Below, piece after piece: positions 52,325 through 59,505 of a stretch of DNA of 64,000 bases (position 1 is its first letter; the number at the start of each line of letters is the position of its first letter). Made by a program: the position numbers and the translations under genes. The notes beneath the pieces are model-generated. The model was not told where the DNA came from, did not search any database, and was given only the letters and a program-made list of their open reading frames with translations. The stretch lies in assembly GCF_001563285.1 (NCBI RefSeq), contig NZ_CP005188.1, positions 2,547,501-2,611,500 on the forward strand, given 5' to 3'. The DNA is from Sphingobium sp. MI1205 (GTDB lineage: Bacteria; Pseudomonadota; Alphaproteobacteria; Sphingomonadales; Sphingomonadaceae).

Positions 52325-52599
52325 TGAACCACTTGGCAGAACAGGCTCTACAGCCTCACCGCTCGAATCGCGACTGCAGTGCGCATCGATGGCTGCAGCT
52401 GTCCACGAACCTACGAGCTGAACCAGTCCAGCGACCGCACGAGCGCGCCAAGACGATGGTGCACGCGAACGCTCTGCCCCCGTTCACTGAAGCTCGAACG
52501 CAGCCGTCGCCGGAGCTGTGTGCGCTTATCTTGTTCGCCATGACTGAGCTGTTCAGGGGGCGAGCGCCAGCTCAAGGGTTGGCATTGACGTGCGAATAA
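52324..52599 (+). CDS. Possible small protein after DUF2274
   Basis: A 91-codon frame whose ATG overlaps the DUF2274 stop (TAATG). It reads MNHLAEQALQPHRSNRD and contains one hydrophobic patch (ELCALILFAMTELF). No family is recognised and codon use is not convincing, so it may be non-coding or a decayed gene. Confidence 0.3.
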   Translation: MNHLAEQALQPHRSNRDCSAHRWLQLSTNLRAEPVQRPHERAKTMVHANALPPFTEARTQPSPELCALILFAMTELFRGRAPAQGLALTCE

Positions 52600-52610
52600 A
52601 CGATCCTGGG

Positions 52611-53108
52611 ATGCCGGCAGCCAGCACGGCCGATATAGTAGTACCATATGAGGTGCCAACAGCTGGCGAGAAGCCGAGGGCATCAGTTAAACCTCGCGCG
52701 GCCACTCGCCAGCAATCGATTGTGACGGCGGCCGGCAGACGCACCAGTATCTCCGAGTCCGAAAAAGCGCGGCCGTCGCCTACCGCATTAACTGCCGGTC
52801 CCGGCAACTCCCTTCTAACCCCGCGCGAGATCCTGTCACGGCTCGGCATGAGCAGCGCCGATCCCGCAAAATGGATGCGCCGGATCTTCAAGAAACATGG
52901 CGTGCCCTATGTCCATGCGTGCGGGAAGATGCGCGCGACAGAGGCACAATATCAGCTGCTGTTGGAAAAGATCACATGCTCTCCATCCGCCCCCGTGGGA
53001 AGAACGGCATTTGCTACGTCCGAGGCTCCGTCGCGCTCGGCGACAGGCGCATCAAGGTCAAAGAGTTCAGTTCAGGAACGAGTGACGCGAATGCTGCGTC
53101 GCACCTGA
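52611..53108 (+). CDS. Small DNA-binding-like protein preceding the integrase remnant
   Basis: A ~165-residue protein (start at ATG 52611; a GTG at 52590 is also possible). The N-terminal half is disordered; a central segment, LLTPREILSRLGMSSADPAK with WMRRIFKKHGVPYVHACGKM and RATEAQYQLLLEKI, has a HTH-like pattern. Such genes lie directly in front of integrases in related elements, which suggests an excision or regulatory role. Its 3' end overlaps the integrase start by 133 bases in another frame. Confidence 0.6.
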   Translation: MPAASTADIVVPYEVPTAGEKPRASVKPRAATRQQSIVTAAGRRTSISESEKARPSPTALTAGPGNSLLTPREILSRLGMSSADPAKWMRRIFKKHGVPYVHACGKMRATEAQYQLLLEKITCSPSAPVGRTAFATSEAPSRSATGASRSKSSVQERVTRMLRRT

Positions 53109-53390
53109 TGGCTGAATATGAAACCAAGCTGCGCGATCAGCTGATGTTCGGACCCGCAGCGCCCGTCGCTCAGGTACCATCGCTGACGCCTTCGACAGCT
53201 ATTTGTCGAAAGAAAAGCCGCCATGCCCGTCTGAAATCTTGCCCATCGGGAAGCTCAATGAACGGATTGGCAATCTGTCGCTGCGGGAACCCAAACAAGC
53301 ATGGGAGAATTTCCGGCGGCCTATCTGGCTGCCCATCCCAGTGATAGTCCAGATGACGACCCAGAACTGGGGTTGAGCCGCGGTCCGGGT
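52976..53390 (+). pseudogene. ICE integrase remnant: N-terminal part only, two frameshifts
   Basis: From ATG 52976 the frame reads MLSIRPRGKNGICYVRGSVA and SSGTSDANAASHLMAEYETK, the arm-binding and core-binding start of a tyrosine integrase. At about 53176 one base is missing (VAQV, then TIADAFDSYLSKEKPPCPSE in another frame). At about 53313 another is missing (KQAWENFR, then AAYLAAHPSDSPDDDPELG in the next). The catalytic domain is absent; RES-domain sequence lies on the opposite strand beyond. The ICE therefore has no working integrase at this end. Confidence 0.78.
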
Positions 53391-53592
53391 AGAACAGGCC
53401 AGCGCATTCGCCGCCCGGATGACGGACGCTGGGATAGACGAGGCTGTCCGATCCTCGATTCTTGAGCTTCTTCGCCAATTCCTGCGCCGCGCCATAGGTT
53501 TTCGGATCAAGCGCTGGGTGACCAATGCCCGCCGCTCTCAAGTCATGCAACTCAGCAGGAACGGAGACGACGAATTCGCGAAACTGCGGCAC
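53330..53592 (-). pseudogene. RES-domain toxin fragment
   Basis: The minus strand encodes the C-terminal part of a RES (NAD-phosphorylase-type toxin) domain: VVSVPAELHDLRAAGIGHPA, SDSLVYPSVRHPGGECAGLF, YPDRGSTPVLGRHLDYHWDG. The N-terminal half with its active-site Arg and Tyr is missing; at 53592 it meets an unrelated gene fragment. Downstream of YHWDG the frame runs antisense through the integrase remnant to 53170 and is probably meaningless. No Xre antitoxin partner is adjacent. Confidence 0.7.
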
Positions 53593-53597
53593 CCGCC

Positions 53598-53755
53598 TGG
53601 ATCATCACGTTATCCGGTTCGCGGAGGGCGGCGATAGCAGCGCGGGCGTTTTCCCGATACAAGCGCCGCAGTAGCTCGGCGTCCGGATCGTTCCAGTCCC
53701 ATTCGGGCTGAACAGCGTCATACATGGCCTTGGCGGCGCGTTCGATCGGCGTCAT
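53598..53755 (-). pseudogene. 5' fragment of a small phage-like gene
   Basis: From ATG 53755 it reads MTPIERAAKAMYDAVQPEWD and LYRENARAAIAALREPDNVM, a pattern of short proteins common on prophages and plasmids. Similarity ends at about MIQAG (53600), where the RES fragment begins, so this is half of a deletion joint. Confidence 0.5.
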
Positions 53756-54754
53756 GAACCAACCTTATCGTGCATGGCCGACAGCGCATGCATGAAATTG
53801 GATTTACGTTCGTTTCGCCGCGAACAAGCGCCTCCGACATCGCGCTAAAGGACGTATATTGGGCAGGTTGTAGCGCTCGATTACGGTGAGCGCCGGCGCA
53901 GCTCGCGCAACCTGATGCCGCGGTGCCAAGCATATCATAGGGAGTTCTGCGCGCCGAATTCCACATTCACTAACGATAGTGGCAGCAGAAAGTCGCTCGA
54001 ACTCCGCCGGACGGGATTTCCACGTTTTAATCGCTTGAAACCTTCGTCCCGCTATTGATGAGCGTGCTGTCGGTCGGGCCAGCGAAATAGATATCAGTGC
54101 GCGGATAGAAAGTGACGGCCGTCTCATTGCGGCCATCGGCCCATGGGTGTCTCCGGGATCCAGCGGCAGCTGAGCGGCAGGAGGACCTTTGCGTCGGCGG
54201 GTTACTGGCACGCGTCAGACGGCCTTGCGATCGCGGGCATCAGCCGTAGCGAAGCGCTTGCCACGGTGAGCGCGGGTGCGAGCCTCAAGCTGACTCCGGC
54301 GGGCGCACTGTTCTTCGGTGCCCACAGGGAATTTGGCTCAGAAAGCAGCGGGCAGAGCGCGACCGTTGGCTATAAGCTCCGCTTCTGATGCCAAACACAA
54401 GGGCTTGGCGCACAGGCCCTGAGTGCTTTCGCTTTGGCGGACGAACTTCTTGACCGGCCGGTCGTCCGAATGCTGCGCCTGCTGCTGTGCGTTTTTCAGG
54501 AGAACAGATCCAGCTAAAGACTGAATTTATAGTAAACCAACGCGGTATTGAGTCGCCCTTGTCGCACGGTCATCCCAGATCGGCGTTTGCGAAGGAAATC
54601 CAATATGGAACTACATTGGCTACTGAAAACGTTTTTTAACTGCGGCTAGGCAAATCGGTCTCGTTTCGAGATAAGATCAGAGCTATAAACAAGGTTTTGT
54701 GGCATTATCGCTGCTTTCACCTTTTCAGAAGCAAGCGTGAGGCAAGGGGTTGAA
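53756..54754. other. Scar region with gene fragments, and kpsF upstream region
   Basis: Almost 1 kb without an intact gene. On the minus strand a protein end reading WADGRNETAVTFYPRTDIYF with AGPTDSTLINSGTKVSSD stops at 54027; its start is missing. On the plus strand an autotransporter end lies at 54143-54388. From 54500 the DNA turns AT-rich and has no frame of note; it must contain the promoter of the kpsF gene. Confidence 0.5.
54143..54388 (+). pseudogene. C-terminal fragment of an autotransporter-type beta barrel
   Basis: The frame ends with FASAGYWHASDGLAIAGISR, SEALATVSAGASLKLTPAGA and SATVGYKLRF, a typical outer-membrane barrel end with C-terminal aromatic residue. The passenger and most of the barrel are missing. 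It appears to be what remains of a surface protein gene at the right edge of the conjugative element. Confidence 0.55.
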
Positions 54755-55762
54755 ATGTCGACTACATCAAAGGTTACTCCTTTCCTACCTCGCCAGAAAA
54801 GCATAACTGCCGCGTCCAGAACCCTTTCGATCGCTTCCAAGGGGATCACGGCCCTTGAGGAAAGATTTCTAGACGCCGTATTTTCAAATACCTTCTTGCA
54901 TTTAGTCGATGTCATCGTGAAGCTTCATGGTCGTGTCATTGTCACGGGCATGGGAAAAACGGGGATAGTTGCGCGCAAAATAACTGCAACCCTTACCTCT
55001 ACTGGAACTCCCGCAATATTTATGCATCCTGCGGATGCAGGGCACGGAGACCTTGGCACGGTCACGCAAAAAGATCTGGTAATGATGCTATCGCACTCCG
55101 GCGAAACTCGTGAGCTTAGGCCGATCATTCGATATTGCAGGCGATATGGTATCCCGTTGGCAAGCATCACCACACGCGAACGAAGCACCCTCGCTAGCGC
55201 GTCCGACATTTGCATCCGCCTCCCGCGCGTGCAAGAAGCCTGTCCTCATGATCTTGCACCTACCACATCGACAACGGTGCAGATGGCGTTTGGGGATGCG
55301 CTCGCAACAGCTCTTATTCAGGTGCGAGGATTTTCGGCCGATGACTTTTACAAGTTTCATCCCAAGGGAAAACTAGGCACTCAGCTGATCAAAGTCCACC
55401 AGCTGATGGTGACAGGAGAGCTTTTGCCGAAGGTGCACGAAAAGGCTTCCCTTCTTAACGCGACAATCGAGATGACGCGCGGGCGTTTGGGAGGTACCGC
55501 AATAATCAACGAGGCTGAGCAGCTGCGTGGTGTTCTCACCGACGGCGACCTTCGCCGAGCAGTTCTCGGAACGCAAGACCTAAATCAACCGGTCTGCCGG
55601 TTCATGGACATTAAGCCCTTACAGGTAGATCGAGAAGATTTGGCATCAGAAGCCTTGCGCCTTATGCATCTTCACAACACCACGCTGCTTTTCGTATGCG
55701 AAGGCGATTTGCTTTTAGGCGCAATTCATATGCATCAGCTAATGAGGGCTGGGATCACATGA
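54755..55762 (+). CDS. kpsF: Arabinose-5-phosphate isomerase (KpsF/KdsD), first copy
   Basis: A 335-residue enzyme that makes arabinose-5-phosphate for Kdo synthesis. The SIS domain is at ~35-185 (GRVIVTGMGKTGIVARKITA, STGTPAIFMHPADAGHGDLG, MLSHSGETRELRPIIRYCRR, APTTSTTVQMAFGDALATAL). Two CBS domains fill ~205-330. ATG 54755 has AAGGGG just upstream; a GTG at 54737 is an alternative. It overlaps kdsB by four bases, so the two are one unit. Confidence 0.92.
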   Translation: MSTTSKVTPFLPRQKSITAASRTLSIASKGITALEERFLDAVFSNTFLHLVDVIVKLHGRVIVTGMGKTGIVARKITATLTSTGTPAIFMHPADAGHGDLGTVTQKDLVMMLSHSGETRELRPIIRYCRRYGIPLASITTRERSTLASASDICIRLPRVQEACPHDLAPTTSTTVQMAFGDALATALIQVRGFSADDFYKFHPKGKLGTQLIKVHQLMVTGELLPKVHEKASLLNATIEMTRGRLGGTAIINEAEQLRGVLTDGDLRRAVLGTQDLNQPVCRFMDIKPLQVDREDLASEALRLMHLHNTTLLFVCEGDLLLGAIHMHQLMRAGIT

Positions 55763-56565
55763 GCACTTTAGTTGTCATTCCAGCGCGTGCAGGATCATCA
55801 CGTTTGCCGCGGAAGCCCTTACGCGTAATTGCCGGACACACTCTCCTGCACCGTACGATTGCGATGGCGCGCGCGGCCATCCAACGCATTCCGCGCGCGG
55901 AACTGGTAGTTGCCACCGACGATGAGGAAATCGCAGACCATGCACGCACGGCGGGATGCGAAGCTGTAATGACTGAGGCCGCAATTGCCAGCGGGTCTGG
56001 TCGCGCACTGGCCGCAGCGCTACAGCGCCCCGAACTGCCCGACTTCGTTGTTAATCTCCAAGGCGATTCTCCCTTTCAGCCGCAGGAAGCATTGCGATTG
56101 GTGATCGATGCGCTGAGGTCAGGCGCGGAAGTTGCCACTCCGGTGATTGCACTTGACTGGTCCGCCCTGGATGCTCTGCGGGATCATAAAACGCGATCGC
56201 CATTCAGCGGCACAACATGCGTTCGATCTGATCACGGGCGAGCGCTTTGGTTCTCTAAAAACATCATTCCAGCCATCAGGGGCGAAGAAGCCTTGCGCGC
56301 TCATCAACCACTATCGCCAGTATGGCGCCATGTCGGCCTTTATGGTTATACTCTAGACGCTCTGCGCCGGTTCGAGGCAGCGTCATCTACAGCACTAGAG
56401 GATCTGGAAGGACTTGAGCAGTTGAGATTGTTAGAGTTGGGTATCTGTATTACGACCGTATCAGTAGAACCCCCAAGGTTCGATAGTTCCGGGATCGACA
56501 CAGAGGCGGACATTCAGCGTGTCGAGGCTTGGATTGCAGAATATGGTGATCCCATGCAGTGTTGA
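55759..56565 (+). CDS. kdsB: CMP-Kdo synthetase-like cytidylyltransferase
   Basis: A 268-residue KdsB/KpsU-family enzyme that activates Kdo as CMP-Kdo. VVIPARAGSSRLPRKPL binds CTP, ELVVATDDEEIADHAR follows, and the C-terminal FDSSGIDTEADIQRVEAWI is typical. Two motifs differ from the usual form: SGTD/ER appears as ASGSGRA, and QGDEP as QGDSP. The sugar may thus not be plain Kdo. It overlaps kpsF (ATGA) and converges with the second kpsF. Confidence 0.85.
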   Translation: MSTLVVIPARAGSSRLPRKPLRVIAGHTLLHRTIAMARAAIQRIPRAELVVATDDEEIADHARTAGCEAVMTEAAIASGSGRALAAALQRPELPDFVVNLQGDSPFQPQEALRLVIDALRSGAEVATPVIALDWSALDALRDHKTRSPFSGTTCVRSDHGRALWFSKNIIPAIRGEEALRAHQPLSPVWRHVGLYGYTLDALRRFEAASSTALEDLEGLEQLRLLELGICITTVSVEPPRFDSSGIDTEADIQRVEAWIAEYGDPMQC

Positions 56566-56657
56566 AATTTGCAGTTTCAGGACGTGCGCGAGCCCTCTCG
56601 GTTCTTTATTTTCACCTGATTGAAATATAATGCGTTTTTAAATGGCATTACCTAATG

Positions 56658-57638
56658 TTAAGCAACCGAGGCTCGCAATACATCATGCAAGTGCAGCGCC
56701 CCGACCAAACGATCATTTTCGCAGACGAATAACAAGGAAACAGCGTTTTCATTCATGATTCGCAGGGCCTTGGAAGCGAGCATCTCCGGCTGTACGGTTA
56801 AGGGATTAGGAGTCATGTGAAGCTCGATCTTATCGTTTAGGCTCGCGCTTGTGATGCTTCGCCTCAGATCACCGTCCGTGAACGCGCCGACCAGTCGGCC
56901 CGTATCATCTATCACGGCTGTGCTGCCGTACCTCTTCCGACTCATCTCAATCGTAGCTTCGGTTAAGGTCGCCTGTAGGCCCACTACCGGCAGTTGTTCT
57001 TCACGCCCCATTAAATCGGACACAGTAAGCAATTGGGCACCCAATTTCCCTCCGGGGTGAAATATTCTGAACTCGCTGGCAGAAAATCCACGACGCTCCA
57101 CCAACGCGACGGCGAGCGCATCTCCAAGAACGATTTGTACCGTGGTCGAACTCGTCGGCGCCAACTGATTTGGGCAGGCCTCCACCACCACTGGCAACGG
57201 CAAGCAAATATCGGCCGCCCTGCCGGCCGTACTATTTTTGCGAGCAGTCATGACCGCCAATTTCACACCGAAGCGACGGCAATATGTGATTATATCTCGC
57301 AGTTCCGCCGTTTCGCCTGACCAAGAGAGTGCCAAGATCATGTCGTCAGGCGTGATCATCCCAAGATCACCGTGGCTTGCTTCGCCGGGATGAATATAGA
57401 GGGAAGGCGTACCCGTTGATGCCAGAGTTGCCGCAATCTTTCGACCCACCAACCCGCTTTTGCCCATACCGGTTATTATAAGGCGGCCCTTTGTGGCACA
57501 TACCGCGCTAACGGTCTCCTCAAAAGCTTGGCCTAATTCGCTGTCAGTCAGGGCGTCTGCGAGTGCCTCAAGCGCTTGGATCTGTGTGTCAACCGATCTG
57601 CTGGCGGATACGAGAGGCCTGTCAATTACGAGGTTCAT
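56658..57638 (-). CDS. Arabinose-5-phosphate isomerase (KpsF/KdsD), second copy
   Basis: A 326-residue paralogue of the gene at 54755, with SIS domain (GRLIITGMGKSGLVGRKIAA, STGTPSLYIHPGEASHGDLG, ILALSWSGETAELRDIITYC) and two CBS domains. It keeps GEASHGDLG, the more usual KdsD form, whereas the other copy has ADAGHGDLG. ATG 57638 (MNLVIDRP) was chosen; an ATG 15 bases upstream is possible. It lies on the opposite strand and so belongs to a separate unit. Confidence 0.9.
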   Translation of the reverse strand: MNLVIDRPLVSASRSVDTQIQALEALADALTDSELGQAFEETVSAVCATKGRLIITGMGKSGLVGRKIAATLASTGTPSLYIHPGEASHGDLGMITPDDMILALSWSGETAELRDIITYCRRFGVKLAVMTARKNSTAGRAADICLPLPVVVEACPNQLAPTSSTTVQIVLGDALAVALVERRGFSASEFRIFHPGGKLGAQLLTVSDLMGREEQLPVVGLQATLTEATIEMSRKRYGSTAVIDDTGRLVGAFTDGDLRRSITSASLNDKIELHMTPNPLTVQPEMLASKALRIMNENAVSLLFVCENDRLVGALHLHDVLRASVA

Positions 57639-57714
57639 TTTTTTCCAAATCATGGTTTTGTGATCGCAAGGAGTCAGACCTGCAATGGCTCATGCAAGCC
57701 ACCGCAACTCTAGG

Positions 57715-58437
57715 TCAGAGCCTAAGCGCCATTAATTGTGAACGCCTTTGCTCAGCTTGCAGATAAAGCGCCTCTTCTTCTCGCCAGAGGTCCGCGTATG
57801 CAACATCCTGCCAATTGGGAAACCAGGGACCTCCATTTGTGAAGTGGATCCCGGCCGGCGGCTCAGCAGGCAGCATATACTCCCCTTCTAGAAAGTTCCA
57901 TTCGAGATCGAGCGCACCTATAAGTTCATCGGGCACCCACTCAAATCGATGAAGAAAGCTTGGTGTGGCCCTATTTACGACATCCGGAGTCAATCTTTGA
58001 ACAAAGGGGTTGCTACCGTTGAAGAGCATAAGGGAAGACCAGTTCTTGCGCGGGTATATACTTTGCGCCTTACCATCCATCTTGATGGCGTTTGTAGGCA
58101 CATAGTCATGTTGAACTACATACACCGCCTTTGTGTGATCAAGATTCTTGAAAATGTCGCCAATGTCGCGCGTAAAAAGGAAGTCACAGTCCACAAACAT
58201 GGACCACCCCTCGCTAGATGCAAGATGAGGGGTAAGAAAACGTGTCAGTGAAAATTCGGTAGATGCCGTTACATCATAAGGTCTTGTATAAAGTCCAAGC
58301 TCCCGCAGCACGTTTTGCTTCAACGGGTCGATGGAGACTGGAGCGTTAGTATGCCTCATGAGTGAATGGCGGCAGACTTGCCAAGCAATATCTTCTCGCT
58401 GATCATATCCGACGTAGATGCGGTTTTGGTGCGTCAT
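57715..58437 (-). CDS. Glycosyltransferase-like protein (GT-A fold)
   Basis: A 240-residue protein starting MTHQNRIYVGYDQREDIAWQ. WSMFVDCDFLFTRDI contains a DxD motif, and FSLTRFLTPHLASSEG and SSLMLFNGSNPFVQRLTPDV fit GT8-like transferases that occur in capsule clusters. It has no membrane helix. Acceptor and donor are unknown. It faces away from kdsA across a 179-base gap that should contain both promoters. Confidence 0.72.
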   Translation of the reverse strand: MTHQNRIYVGYDQREDIAWQVCRHSLMRHTNAPVSIDPLKQNVLRELGLYTRPYDVTASTEFSLTRFLTPHLASSEGWSMFVDCDFLFTRDIGDIFKNLDHTKAVYVVQHDYVPTNAIKMDGKAQSIYPRKNWSSLMLFNGSNPFVQRLTPDVVNRATPSFLHRFEWVPDELIGALDLEWNFLEGEYMLPAEPPAGIHFTNGGPWFPNWQDVAYADLWREEEALYLQAEQRRSQLMALRL

Positions 58438-58616
58438 TACCAACTATCAGCCCTTGGATTATCTGGAGCCATATCTGGCAAATGCGCGGTTTGGACGCAA
58501 GCGGCATTGCGCCAGTTCTCGTCCCATCCCCTTATTTTACTGGCGGAAGCGCCTTGCCGCATGCCTCGAGCTTGTCTAGGAGGGCGCTCAGGTAAAAAGG
58601 CGGGAGCGAGAGGCGA

Positions 58617-59447
58617 ATGTTATTGTGCGGTCAGCAGGTCGGTGGAGATCAGCAGCTTTTCATCATCGCCGGACCTTGTGTGATAGAAAATGAGTCGATG
58701 ACGCTCAGCACGGCCGAGCACCTGCAGAAGGTTGCCGAGGGCCTTAACATCTTCCTAATTTTTAAAAGCTCTTTTGACAAAGCAAACCGCAGCTCGGGCA
58801 AGTCGTTCAGGGGGCCCGGCTTGGACGAAGGTTTGCGCATCCTCGAACGAGTACGCATCGACATAGGTCTGCCGGTCCTCACCGATGTTCATACAGAGGA
58901 ACAGGTGCCCGCCGTGGCGCAAGTAGTGGACGTTCTTCAAACCCCCGCCTTCCTGGCCCGCCAGACAGATTTTATCAATGCGGTAGCCATTTCTGGGAAG
59001 GCGGTAAACATTAAGAAGGCGCAGTTCATGGCGCCGCAGGATATGACGCATGTGGTATCAAAAGCTCGAACGGCAGCCCTCGGCGCAGGCCTTCCAAGTG
59101 ATGCCTTCATGGTCACGGAGCGGGGGGCTACCTTCGGGTATAACAACCTTGTATCCGATATGCGCAGCCTTATCGTCATGCGAGAAACCGAATGTCCAGT
59201 CATCTTCGATGCAACTCATTCCGTGCAATTGCCTGGCGGCCAGGGTGAACGCTCTGGCGGGCAACGGGAGTTTGTTCCGACTCTCGCCCAGGCTGCAGTC
59301 GCGGTCGGAATAGCGGGACTATTCATGGAAACGCATCCAGATCCTGACAATGCAATGTCCGATGGCCCAAACGCATGGCCACTCGACGAGGTGGATCCGT
59401 TGTTGCGTCGCCTGAAGGACATCGACGCAGTTGTCAAAGGTTTGTAA
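58617..59447 (+). CDS. kdsA: 3-deoxy-8-phosphooctulonate synthase (class II)
   Basis: A 276-residue enzyme that condenses arabinose-5-phosphate with phosphoenolpyruvate to Kdo-8-phosphate. Motifs: [91 protein letters not shown]. Cys21 in IAGPCVIEN, where E. coli has Asn, marks the metal-dependent class II. It uses the product of the kpsF enzymes. Confidence 0.95.
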   Translation: MLLCGQQVGGDQQLFIIAGPCVIENESMTLSTAEHLQKVAEGLNIFLIFKSSFDKANRSSGKSFRGPGLDEGLRILERVRIDIGLPVLTDVHTEEQVPAVAQVVDVLQTPAFLARQTDFINAVAISGKAVNIKKAQFMAPQDMTHVVSKARTAALGAGLPSDAFMVTERGATFGYNNLVSDMRSLIVMRETECPVIFDATHSVQLPGGQGERSGGQREFVPTLAQAAVAVGIAGLFMETHPDPDNAMSDGPNAWPLDEVDPLLRRLKDIDAVVKGL

Positions 59448-59505
59448 CGTCCCGATCAGCGGACACCGTTCGGATGACCATATTCAATCTGGCAAGGATG
59501 GCCAA

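Larger units (their letters stand above)
11500..53400. mobile_element. Integrative conjugative element (trb/MPF-T type), probably stranded
   Basis: The region holds a complete-looking transfer system: relaxase, TraF peptidase, lytic transglycosylase and partition-like ParB on the minus strand, and coupling protein TraG with TrbBCDEJLFGI on the plus strand. DUF736, DUF2958, ArdC, DUF2274 and DUF2285 genes accompany them, as in proteobacterial ICEs of the Tn4371/IncP-like type. Polysaccharide genes flank it on both sides. Its integrase at the right end is a frameshifted fragment. Both ends are approximate, because attachment repeats were not found. Two other elements have inserted into it at 19,475-26,380 and 26,465-31,029. 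Confidence 0.8.

Noticed and set aside
52324..52599. Confident gene call after DUF2274
   Set aside because: Only the start-stop overlap speaks for it; sequence has no family similarity, so it is listed with low confidence.
53170..53330. Reading the end of the RES frame as true RES sequence
   Set aside because: RES homology ends at the YHWDG segment; the rest is the complement of the integrase remnant, which reads as a real protein on the plus strand.
53804..54211. 135-codon minus-strand frame in the scar region
   Set aside because: It crosses two different fragment frames (protein end at 54027 and autotransporter end) and has no coherent similarity.
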